Source of the DNA: Salsuginibacillus kocurii DSM 18087
GTDB taxonomy: Bacteria; Bacillota; Bacilli; Bacillales; Marinococcaceae
Direction: 5' to 3'
NCBI RefSeq assembly: GCF_000377705.1
Contig: NZ_KB898630.1
Span: forward strand, 62,001 to 126,000
Length of the DNA: 64,000 bases
Shown here piece by piece: positions 28,538-36,509 of the stretch (the stretch's first letter is position 1; the number at the start of each line of letters is the position of its first letter). The translations under genes were made by a program, and so were the position numbers. Below the pieces are notes generated by a model. It ran no database searches. It was not told the DNA's origin and worked only from the letters and a program-made list of their open reading frames with translations.

Positions 28538-28860
28538 ATGGAAAAAAGCCTCCACTTATGTGATTCGATCTTTCCAATAGGGTCGACACTCCTCTAGAAG
28601 ACGTGACAAATTCCGTCTTAAACCAGTTACGTATCTCTTTTACTTTGGTTTCAAAATAAAGCTCTTTTTTATTACAGGTTCTGTTAAAGCACGTTGCTTA
28701 TAACGGTCGTTTCAGTTCCTGAAATGGCCGAGATGCCTACAAACCAAGCGGTCCCGAAAAGACTTGTGGATCGCCCGCGCAATAAGTTGCCATGGAAGAA
28801 ATATCACCACTACTCGTTGCCAGAATCGTTTTATACGCTCTTTATAACTTTCCAAAAACG
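28538..28860. other. Gene-free stretch with dispersed-repeat motif
   Basis: No gene is supported here. It contains GGTTCTGTTAAAG (28677-28689), a 13-mer closely matching those at 3492 and 53506, and a small hairpin TTTCAG-TTC-CTGAAA near 28710. Open frames lack ribosome binding sites. Confidence 0.4.
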
Positions 28861-28891
28861 TAAAAACCAGCCGCAACTTTTTGGCGGCTGG
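28861..28891 (-). terminator. Terminator of lhgO
   Basis: On the minus strand CCAGCCGC, 9-nt loop, GCGGCTGG, then TTTTTA: a strong intrinsic terminator 49 nt past the lhgO stop. Confidence 0.92.
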
Positions 28892-28939
28892 TAACCTATA
28901 ACTAGAGGAACAGCTGGTCATAGTAAGGGAGGCTCATTT

Positions 28940-30142
28940 CTAGCTACGGTTATGTCTTTCTCTTACTTTTGCATGAATTGCTTTGCCAATTTCTAAAGCT
29001 GCAGTTGCTGCCGGGGACGGTGCATTTACTACATGGACACAGCGCGATGTTGAAAACATTAAAAAATCATCGACCAAATGACCATCTGCATGAACGGCCT
29101 GGGCCCGGATCCCCGCTTCCGCGGGAATTAAATCATCAGCTGTTAAATCAGGGATCAGTTTCTGGGCCATACGAACGAAACGATTCTTACTTAAAGAGCG
29201 ACTAAATTCATCAACTCCTGTTTTACCATGAGCTGCTGCCAGCTTAAAAAAGGCAGAAGAATTTAATGTTGAAAACATTTCTTTTACATCAATACCATCT
29301 GTCTTCGTATAACGTTCCTTATTTAACGCCCAGACAGCATTGGGACCAACATGAACTTCATTATCAATTGAACGAGTAAAATGAACGCCTAAAAAAGGGA
29401 AAGCAGGATCTGGCACAGGATATACTGAGTGCCTGATTAAATGAGCTTTATCTTCCTTTATTTTAAAATATTCACCTTTAAACGGGATGATGGAAACATC
29501 ACTTCTTATACCACTTTTCTTTACGAGCGTATCACTCCATAAGCCGGCACAGTTAATCAATGATGCAGCGGTGAAGGTGCCATTGTTTGTTACCACTTCA
29601 ACTTTTGCCCTTTGTTCATTTACTGTTTTTACTTCTGTATGATAATAAATAGTTCCTCCAGCGTTTTCGATATCTTGTCTTAATTGATACGTTACTTTTT
29701 TAAAATCAGTCACTGCTACTGTAGGAACATATATAGCAGCAATTGCGGCCACATGGGGTTCCTGCTCCATCAAATCTTTACCTTTCAGCCATTTCACTGG
29801 AACTTGATTACACTTTCCTTGTTCGTACAAAATTTCAAGCCGTTTTCTTTCTTCTGAAGTAGTAGCGGCAATTACTTTTCCTTTTTCATGGAGCGGTAGT
29901 TGGTGTTCTTTACAATAGGCTTTCATCGATTTGTTGCCAGCTACAGCAAATTTCGCTTTTTGTGAACCTGGTTTATAATATAGCCCTGAATGAATAACAC
30001 CGCTGTTTCTACCTGTTTGATGTGTTGAGATATCAGCTTCTTTATCTATTAGCAATAGTTGGTCAGCTGGATGATTTTTTAACCACTCTCTTGCAGTGGC
30101 CAGCCCAATAATCCCTGTTCCTACAATTATAACGTCATACAT
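28940..30142 (-). CDS. lhgO: L-2-hydroxyglutarate oxidase (LhgO family)
   Basis: FAD-dependent oxidoreductase of the DAO family, oxidising L-2-hydroxyglutarate to 2-oxoglutarate. From the ATG at 30140-30142 (after AAGAGGAGG, 7-nt spacing) it is 400 residues, beginning MYDVIIVGTGIIGLATARE. Family motifs TGRNSGVIHSGLYYKPGS and FLGVHFTRSIDNEVHVGPNAV are present, as is the C-terminal NAPSPAATAALEIG. It follows the LiaF-like gene by 38 nt, so the two may be co-transcribed; a functional link is not obvious. Confidence 0.9.
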   Translation of the reverse strand: MYDVIIVGTGIIGLATAREWLKNHPADQLLLIDKEADISTHQTGRNSGVIHSGLYYKPGSQKAKFAVAGNKSMKAYCKEHQLPLHEKGKVIAATTSEERKRLEILYEQGKCNQVPVKWLKGKDLMEQEPHVAAIAAIYVPTVAVTDFKKVTYQLRQDIENAGGTIYYHTEVKTVNEQRAKVEVVTNNGTFTAASLINCAGLWSDTLVKKSGIRSDVSIIPFKGEYFKIKEDKAHLIRHSVYPVPDPAFPFLGVHFTRSIDNEVHVGPNAVWALNKERYTKTDGIDVKEMFSTLNSSAFFKLAAAHGKTGVDEFSRSLSKNRFVRMAQKLIPDLTADDLIPAEAGIRAQAVHADGHLVDDFLMFSTSRCVHVVNAPSPAATAALEIGKAIHAKVRERHNRS

Positions 30143-30180
30143 AGCCCTTCCTCCTCTTTTACCCAACAAACCAGTATCTG

Positions 30181-30981
30181 TCACACTTGCTCGACCCGGA
30201 TTTTTCCAACTAGAACCGAAGCGGTAATCACGAGCTCTTCTTTCTCTCTTCTCCTTTTACTTCCTGTTGCCACAAATGTTCTAGGTAAAATTCCTTTTTC
30301 CTGCTGCCCAAAAATGATTTGCTTTCCTAATAAGGAATGAACGTGAATTTGGCACGGCACACCATAAGGGATATAAAGAACGGTTTCTCCTATCCCGCTT
30401 CTTATGGAAATGTGAGCTCGTTTTTGAGCTGAGACTGCCCGAGAGATATCAAGATGAACCTCTCCAATCCCATGTTTCACACGAAAGTCCTGTAGAACAA
30501 ACGGTTGGTCTCCCATTCTTAAAGAACCGAGCCATATGGTATTTTTCACAGGAACATGTATCGCCCTGTTATTTCCATGGTAACCTTGTGAAAGGGTTTC
30601 CGTAATTAGAGGGGGTGGTTCACTAAAATTAAGAGCACCTTGTATTTTGGCAGGATCGGCTAAATCCCGGTCAATATCAATAGCTGTATCGTGTAGCTTT
30701 ATTCTATATAGTGACTGGCCGACTAAAAGGACACTTATCAGTACGGAGTATAGATAAAGCGGAGCTATAATTAAACTAGCCAAAAATAGAATTCCAAAAA
30801 AGAGGAACCCCAGCCGCACTTTTAATCCAGTTGGCATTAAATGAGCTGCCCACACTGACAGAACCAGGGGAAGAAACACAAAAACTGTAGCTTGAAAAGA
30901 ATAAACAGCTGTCACTGAATAAAAGATGCCACAAACAAGCAAAGCCAGCCCTGCCCAGACGGTCATTGGTACACGCACCAT
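30181..30981 (-). CDS. LiaF-like membrane protein
   Basis: 266-residue protein with about four N-terminal membrane helices (about 8-100) and a soluble C-terminal beta domain (about 140-265) resembling the cell-wall-active antibiotic response domain of LiaF/YvqF (RSGIGETVLYIPYGVPCQIHVHSLLGKQ and the ending SVLVGKIRVEQV). LiaF normally sits with the sensor-regulator pair LiaS-LiaR and inhibits it; no kinase or regulator is adjacent here. Start ATG after GGGGGGATT. Identification rests on topology and domain pattern. Confidence 0.7.
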   Translation of the reverse strand: MVRVPMTVWAGLALLVCGIFYSVTAVYSFQATVFVFLPLVLSVWAAHLMPTGLKVRLGFLFFGILFLASLIIAPLYLYSVLISVLLVGQSLYRIKLHDTAIDIDRDLADPAKIQGALNFSEPPPLITETLSQGYHGNNRAIHVPVKNTIWLGSLRMGDQPFVLQDFRVKHGIGEVHLDISRAVSAQKRAHISIRSGIGETVLYIPYGVPCQIHVHSLLGKQIIFGQQEKGILPRTFVATGSKRRREKEELVITASVLVGKIRVEQV

Positions 30982-31357
30982 AATCCCCCCGAAGAAGAAG
31001 AAATAGGACGATTATTCCTTCTCTTGTGTTTTTTGTACAGAACGTTTAACCTGAAAATCTAAACTTATTCCTGTTTTCCACTTGCTTGGGTGTTTATGCT
31101 GCGTTGCTAGTTTTTTTGGCCCCGGACCTTCTTACTCTCTTTTTACCCCTATCTCTCAATCTAACACTGCCTAGCCAGACCTTCACCTTGCTAGTAAGGA
31201 ACTTACCTAAGAATAATGAAAGAGTGAACTGTTACCTTCTATTTTTATAAACAGAACCCTTCTTTTTCTTGTTTAAATCTATATGTTTCAGCCCAAGAGC
31301 TTGTCCGTATTGAAGTGCTAGTAACGTTTGTCACTAAAGCAGTAAAAGAAATACATA
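30982..31357. other. Intergenic region upstream of the amidohydrolase gene
   Basis: No gene is seen in this AT-rich stretch between the LiaF-like gene and the yhaA-type gene; short open frames lack ribosome binding sites and no clear repeat was noted. Confidence 0.5.
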
Positions 31358-31366
31358 TGCTATAAT
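31358..31366 (+). promoter_or_regulatory. Extended -10 promoter of the amidohydrolase gene
   Basis: TGCTATAAT, an extended -10, without a convincing -35. The leader of about 130 nt contains a 9-bp hairpin, TTTCTGGCT/AGCCAGAAA (31439-31469), shortly before the ribosome binding site GGGAGG. Confidence 0.5.
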
Positions 31367-31504
31367 AGAAGGGCTTATCTCGTCTTGCTAGATTTCTTTT
31401 TTACAGCGCTGGCATTGGATAGGTTTTGATGAGAATGATTTCTGGCTTTTTATGTTGCACAGCCAGAAAGAGGAAACAAAGCTTTGAATTTAGGGAGGCG
31501 AACC

Positions 31505-32677
31505 ATGGAAGACCGCTTATACCAATTATTAGATGATTCTTATGAGGAAATGGTCGAAATAAGACGTTACTTACACCAACACCCTGAGCTATCGTTCGAA
31601 GAAGTAGAAACCCCTAAGTATATTGCTTCTTTTCACCGAGAACTTGGACACGAAGTAAGAGAGCAAGTCGGAAGCCGAGGCGTAGTCGCTACCTTAAAAG
31701 GTGGGAAAGAAGGACCAACCGTAGCCTTACGGGCCGATTTTGATGCCCTCCCAATTCAGGATGAAAAGGACGTTCCTTATCGCTCAAAAGTAGAAGGCAA
31801 AATGCATGCCTGCGGTCATGACGGCCATACTGCCACATTGCTCGTCTTAGCAAAAGCCATAAACCGCTTGAAGGACGAATGGCCAGGGACGGTCGTCTTC
31901 ATTCACCAGCATGCTGAAGAATTTGCTCCAGGTGGCGCAATCGAAATGGTTGAAGATGGCTGTCTGGCAGGAGTGGATGTTGTTTTTGGGACTCATTTGT
32001 GGGCAACCGAACCAACAGGCGTGCTGCAAGTAAAAAGTGGGCCAATGATGGCTGCTTCTGATCGTTTTGAAATTACGGTCCATGGAAAAGGCGGACATGG
32101 AGCTATGCCCCATCTAACAAATGACGCTGTGCTGACCGCTTCACAGCTCGTAGTTAATTTGCAATCAATTGTTAGCCGTAAAGTGGACCCGCAAATGCCT
32201 GCGGTTCTTTCTATTGGTTCGTTTGTAGCAGAAAATGCTTTTAACGTGATTGCAGACTCTGCTTATTTAATGGGAACGGTCCGCACATTTGATGAAGAAG
32301 CTCGCAATCAAATCGAAGAAGAAATGAATACAATTGTAAATAACACATGTGAAATGGCTGGAGCTACAGCGGAATTTAATTATTTACGTGGTTACCCTGC
32401 TGTTGTTAACCATAAAGAAGAAACTGAATTTATCCAAAAAGAAGCTACTAGTGTCCCGGGAGTTACTCGAATCGAGGAAAGAGAAGCGGTGATGGGCGGC
32501 GAAGATTTCGCCTATTATTTGCAAAATGTAAAAGGGACATTCTTTTTTACCGGGGCCCAAGCTCCTTCGGTGCAAGAACCTTATCCTCACCATCATCCAA
32601 AATTTGATATTGATGAAACGGCTATGCTGATCGCAGCAAAGACATTAGGAAAAGCAGCTCTGTGTTACGAGAACTAA
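31505..32677 (+). CDS. yhaA: M20 family amidohydrolase (YhaA type)
   Basis: 390-residue metal-dependent aminoacylase/carboxypeptidase of the M20D family. The ATG at 31505 follows GGGAGGCGA; the TTG at 31484 does not have its own site. Metal and catalytic signatures: YLHQHPELSFEE, MHACGHDGHTA, HQHAEE, HGKGGHGAMPH and VMGGEDFAYY. It removes acyl groups from N-acyl amino acids or related amides; the substrate is unknown. Next to the ecs genes, the same place as yhaA in B. subtilis. Confidence 0.88.
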   Translation: MEDRLYQLLDDSYEEMVEIRRYLHQHPELSFEEVETPKYIASFHRELGHEVREQVGSRGVVATLKGGKEGPTVALRADFDALPIQDEKDVPYRSKVEGKMHACGHDGHTATLLVLAKAINRLKDEWPGTVVFIHQHAEEFAPGGAIEMVEDGCLAGVDVVFGTHLWATEPTGVLQVKSGPMMAASDRFEITVHGKGGHGAMPHLTNDAVLTASQLVVNLQSIVSRKVDPQMPAVLSIGSFVAENAFNVIADSAYLMGTVRTFDEEARNQIEEEMNTIVNNTCEMAGATAEFNYLRGYPAVVNHKEETEFIQKEATSVPGVTRIEEREAVMGGEDFAYYLQNVKGTFFFTGAQAPSVQEPYPHHHPKFDIDETAMLIAAKTLGKAALCYEN

Positions 32678-32743
32678 GCTGGCCCCTTTTCTGCTTAGTG
32701 TTTTACTCGAAATTAATAAGTAATTATATTACATCCAGCTATC

Positions 32744-32776
32744 AAAAAAAGATCTTCATCGATGAAGATCTTTTTT
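32744..32776. terminator. Terminator shared by yhaA and ecsC
   Basis: Perfect palindrome AAAAAAGATCTTCATCGATGAAGATCTTTTTT. The last codons and TGA of ecsC lie within the hairpin. Confidence 0.92.
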
Positions 32777-33514
32777 ATTTGTCTCGCTCGGTAAAAGGCG
32801 AAACCGGTAACTTTGCTTTGCCGCATCAGCTAACACTGTCAAAAAGTGGCGGTTGACCACTGCTCCCACCACCGCTCCAAAGCCAGGCACTAATTGTAAC
32901 AATTTTGGAAGGTCTATCGCATCTCGATACCCTTCTTGAAACAATGTCCAATCTACCCAATTCTCGGGAGGTTCTTTGCTTTTTATGTTATCAATCCATG
33001 TCTCCCACTCTCTAATACGCTTTGCTGCTTCTGCTTTTTGCTGCGGGGCCGAAAAAGCAGATTGAAACACATGAACAAGAAACAATCGTTCTTCTTCAAT
33101 GCTTGGGTCAAAACCATAAAGTTGAGCCGCTTCCCAGAGAAAACGAAATTTGATAGATAATAAAGCAGGAAAATCAACCATCCCTAAAAATAACCCGCCT
33201 GCTCCAGTTCCCGCCCCTTCAGCAGTAGCAATATTGCGGTGCTTTGCTGCTAACTCTTCGATTGCATTGTCAGCTTCCTTTAAAGAAGGTGTTGAAACAG
33301 GAGCGATCTTGCCAAACGTTGTAGATGAACTCAAAACGGTTTCGATCATGGCTTTTACGGCCTGGGCTGAAGCGTCATGTACTTTTTGTGGAATGTAACG
33401 ATTCATCTTATACTGAATTTGTTTTGTCATTGTCGCTGTCATCGAAGGAGGCTTAGTGGTATTGCGATACCAGGCAAAAGCTTCATCATGCGCATTCTTT
33501 TCATAATTCGTCAT
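32756..33514 (-). CDS. ecsC: EcsC family protein
   Basis: Third gene of the ecs locus; 252 residues from the ATG at 33512-33514 (GGGGTGA upstream; ATGs further upstream lack a site). Contains the EcsC signature IATAEGAGTGAGGLFLGMVDFPALL and a C-terminal glycine-rich membrane-active segment (LLQLVPGFGAVVGAVVNRHFL). In B. subtilis EcsC is dispensable for the secretion phenotype of EcsAB. Its 3' end forms one arm of the terminator. Confidence 0.9.
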   Translation of the reverse strand: MTNYEKNAHDEAFAWYRNTTKPPSMTATMTKQIQYKMNRYIPQKVHDASAQAVKAMIETVLSSSTTFGKIAPVSTPSLKEADNAIEELAAKHRNIATAEGAGTGAGGLFLGMVDFPALLSIKFRFLWEAAQLYGFDPSIEEERLFLVHVFQSAFSAPQQKAEAAKRIREWETWIDNIKSKEPPENWVDWTLFQEGYRDAIDLPKLLQLVPGFGAVVGAVVNRHFLTVLADAAKQSYRFRLLPSETNKKDLHR

Positions 33515-33555
33515 TCTTTCACCCCGATTCATTCCCAATCCCGACTTCTCTATGC

Positions 33556-34773
33556 CTATGCTTTCTTTCTTGGTTTTAATACCCGATATTCAGCGTACCA
33601 ATACACCGTTAGAAAAGCTAATGCAATACCTGCAACAGTCCATAACCAAGAAGCTGATAATAAAAGCAGGCCAATACTAAACAACGCTACTTGGCCAAAT
33701 AATAAATACTTAACGAGTCGTTTAAACGACGTTTCTTTAAGACCATGGCGAATCGGATAAATATCTGGAAGCTCTTTCGTAGCAAAATGATGATAAAGAG
33801 TTGATAGTTGCAGCCCAGTCATATAGGCAAACAAAATCATCAACCCAACAGTCAGCCATGAAAACGGTGAAGCATACATGAATAACAAACCAATCGCCGT
33901 CAAACGCAAATAAATGCCAAGATAATCATTAGAACGAACAAACGCTTTCCCAAACATAAAATCGTATACATGATCTTGGCTATGTTCAACTCGGTCAATA
34001 AGTTTGGCAAATGGAGTGCGCGCTTTCACTTTCCCTTTTAAGTGCGGAACATCTGTAAACGCATTCGCCATCCGATAAAACAACATCAGCATGCGATTTT
34101 CCATCTCTAAAAGATGCTGCCATTTAATGCGGTGCTGCTTCAACAGCGGATAATAGTACCAGACATACACTACAGCCATTGCCGCTAACACGGCGATTTG
34201 AAAACCAACCCCTGCATTAGCAAATAAAAGAAACGCAAAAACCAGATTTACTACAAAACGAAGCCAAGCATGAAACCAGCGATGACTTTCTGTCTGAATT
34301 CTTAATTCTGCCCACTTAGAGGCCATGTTCCATCCTTTCGCCAGCATCAAACCAAGGAATACAACAAACCAGTATGCTGCTTCAGGATGAATTCGATCAA
34401 AAAATAACGGAGCGAGTATTACAAGAATTAAAAGCATGCCTGCTCCTTGAAAAATACCGGAATACACTGTTGACTTTCTAAAGTAACTGGACATCCTCAT
34501 TTCAAGCGGGAGCAAAAACACAAGGTCCCCTTCTTTAACAAACGTACGGATTGGCGACCGAGTTAACATATAAGCAAACAAGACAGAAAAAAATAACACA
34601 GTCGGGAACTGTTCAGGCAGCCATTCTAGAAACGTGCTGTAATAATAACTCCCTACCAACACAAGAATATAGAGCGAAAACATAAAACCGCTATTGCCAA
34701 TTAACCGCAAATAACGAATAGCTTCATTCCAAAACATCATTGCCCGCTCTTGCCATAATTGCTCCACATTCAT
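33556..34773 (-). CDS. ecsB: EcsB, ABC transporter permease
   Basis: 405-residue polytopic membrane protein (about eight to ten helices in pairs) of the EcsB family, the membrane part of the EcsAB transporter needed in Bacillus for intramembrane proteolysis, secretion, competence and sporulation. Start ATG overlaps the ecsA stop (ATGA, 4 nt). An N-terminal amphipathic region (LWQERAMMFWNEAIRYLRLI) precedes the first helix, as in other members. Confidence 0.92.
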   Translation of the reverse strand: MNVEQLWQERAMMFWNEAIRYLRLIGNSGFMFSLYILVLVGSYYYSTFLEWLPEQFPTVLFFSVLFAYMLTRSPIRTFVKEGDLVFLLPLEMRMSSYFRKSTVYSGIFQGAGMLLILVILAPLFFDRIHPEAAYWFVVFLGLMLAKGWNMASKWAELRIQTESHRWFHAWLRFVVNLVFAFLLFANAGVGFQIAVLAAMAVVYVWYYYPLLKQHRIKWQHLLEMENRMLMLFYRMANAFTDVPHLKGKVKARTPFAKLIDRVEHSQDHVYDFMFGKAFVRSNDYLGIYLRLTAIGLLFMYASPFSWLTVGLMILFAYMTGLQLSTLYHHFATKELPDIYPIRHGLKETSFKRLVKYLLFGQVALFSIGLLLLSASWLWTVAGIALAFLTVYWYAEYRVLKPRKKA

Positions 34774-35513
34774 CCGATTTCATCCTTTGTCACAGCAATA
34801 TAAATATCATCCAAGGTGGCTTGAGGCATGTTAGCATCCCGTTGAAGCTCACTCATCGTCCCATGCATGTGGACTTGACCATTGTGAAGCAAGACAAACC
34901 GATCACAGTATTTTTCAGCAGTTGATAAAATATGAGTAGACATTAAAATGCCTGCTCCCTTTTCTTTCATATCAAGCATCATATCCAATAGCGACTGAAT
35001 CGCTACGGGGTCGAGCCCGACAAACGGTTCGTCCACCACATATAATTCAGGCCGTACTAAAAAGGCACACATAATCATAACCTTTTGCCGCATCCCTTTT
35101 GAAAAATGGCTGGGGAACCATTTTTTCATGCCATTCATTCTAAATTGTTTCAATAACTCATCTGCCCGCTGTTCAAACGTAGTTTCTTCAATATCATAAG
35201 CCATGGCAGCCAAACGTAAATGCTCCCACAAGGTCATATCTTCATAGAGAATAGGGGTTTCAGGAATAAAAGATAGCGATTGCCGATAGGCCTCCGGCTC
35301 TTCAGTAAAGGCCTTACCTTTGATCTGAATTTCCCCTTTTGAAGCTTCCATCAAGCCCAAAATATGTTTAATAGTCGTGCTCTTCCCAGCTCCATTTAAG
35401 CCAATTAGCCCAACGATCTCAGCTTCTTGCACCTGTAAAGAGATATCATGCAAAACCGGCTTGTGAATATTATAGCCGCCCGATAAACCGCTCACATTCA
35501 ATAATGCGCTCAT
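34770..35513 (-). CDS. ecsA: EcsA, ABC transporter ATPase
   Basis: 247-residue ATPase with Walker A GLNGAGKST (38-46), a signature variant FSKGMRQKVM, Walker B LYVVDEPFVGLDP and the H-loop STHIL. It opens the ecsA-ecsB-ecsC set on the minus strand. In B. subtilis hit is divergently adjacent to ecsA; here a lipoprotein and an acyl-CoA ligase have come between them. Confidence 0.95.
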   Translation of the reverse strand: MSALLNVSGLSGGYNIHKPVLHDISLQVQEAEIVGLIGLNGAGKSTTIKHILGLMEASKGEIQIKGKAFTEEPEAYRQSLSFIPETPILYEDMTLWEHLRLAAMAYDIEETTFEQRADELLKQFRMNGMKKWFPSHFSKGMRQKVMIMCAFLVRPELYVVDEPFVGLDPVAIQSLLDMMLDMKEKGAGILMSTHILSTAEKYCDRFVLLHNGQVHMHGTMSELQRDANMPQATLDDIYIAVTKDEIG

Positions 35514-35643
35514 AAGACAAGTCTCCTCGTTCAGTTCTAATCAACGTCTCCATTGTACCTTTTTTCCATTCCAGATGAAAACCTTGTCCTTTAGAGATAA
35601 GATACTCTAACCTTGGACCTTTTTAACATATACATAAACTAAA

Positions 35644-35682
35644 AAAGTTGTGTGAACAGGAATAAGCCTTTCACACAACTTT
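35644..35682 (-). terminator. Terminator of the PCYCGC lipoprotein gene
   Basis: On the minus strand AAAGTTGTGTGAA and its complement with a 13-nt loop, followed by TTTTTTAG. About 60 nt past the stop codon. Confidence 0.9.
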
Positions 35683-35741
35683 CAAAATTATTATCACATA
35701 ATTACTAGCCACTCTCCATAAACACCAAAGCAGTAATCACT

Positions 35742-36224
35742 TTACGGATGCGGGGTTGGGGTAGCTTCTGGATAGCCGTCTGCATAATGAGCGTCAATAG
35801 CTGTACGAATATCCTCGGCTGACAGTCCCGCTTGTTTCATTTGAATGGCGTCACGGGCAATTTCCAGGCACACTCCGCAGCTCATCCCATGAGTGTCCCA
35901 GACCACCGTGCCATCCTCATTAAATTGATGAACAAAACATTCATACACATCTCTGTGATTAGCTGATTCATAACAGCCGCAATAACACGGAATATGTTCA
36001 AGCAAATCTTGATGTTTAACTACCTCTTCATACAGCTCAGCTATATCCTCATGCGTTTCATCCAGAAAAGCTGGCATCTCAGCAGCATCTGCTGTCGTTT
36101 CAATAATATCAAAACCATGTTCTTGTTGTTCCCCTACATCAGGAATTTGACTCTCTTCATTACCGCATGCCGCTAATACAAGCATCAAACTAAAACATAT
36201 TACAATAAAGGTAAGCTTCTTCAC
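35742..36224 (-). CDS. PCYCGC-motif lipoprotein
   Basis: 160-residue exported lipoprotein: signal peptide, lipobox LAAC (Cys20), acidic linker, then the family motif PCYCGC (C80, C82, C84) followed by C96 and a CGVC pair (C116, C119). Such cysteine arrangements suggest metal binding (for example copper, zinc or haem-related) outside the membrane, but the function of the family is not established. It stands alone between ecsA and an acyl-CoA ligase, with its own terminator. Confidence 0.85.
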   Translation of the reverse strand: MKKLTFIVICFSLMLVLAACGNEESQIPDVGEQQEHGFDIIETTADAAEMPAFLDETHEDIAELYEEVVKHQDLLEHIPCYCGCYESANHRDVYECFVHQFNEDGTVVWDTHGMSCGVCLEIARDAIQMKQAGLSAEDIRTAIDAHYADGYPEATPTPHP

Positions 36225-36509
36225 GATCCATTCTCCTTACCATTTTTCTTTAGTTTCAGTATAGCATGAATATGGGTTGAAAAATGTTACAGCCTTTTGA
36301 ACTGATCATAGTGTCTTTCTATCTCTATTTTTTTCCCTGGCTCAATAGTTTTTACTAACAATTCCATAAAGAAAACCTGGTAGAGTCAAGCTACGGCGTA
36401 GGCTGAGTCTTAGTTGCACTTATACCGTTTCCTTCAACTATTTATGCATTCTTACGGAGTGCCAAACAATCAAATTCCTGATTAGCGTTCTATACTGGTC
36501 ATAAGAAAG

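Noticed and set aside
34440-34773. Possible later start for ecsB
   Set aside because: The ATG at 34773 overlaps the ecsA stop as ATGA, a typical coupled start, and the N-terminal amphipathic stretch is seen in the family.
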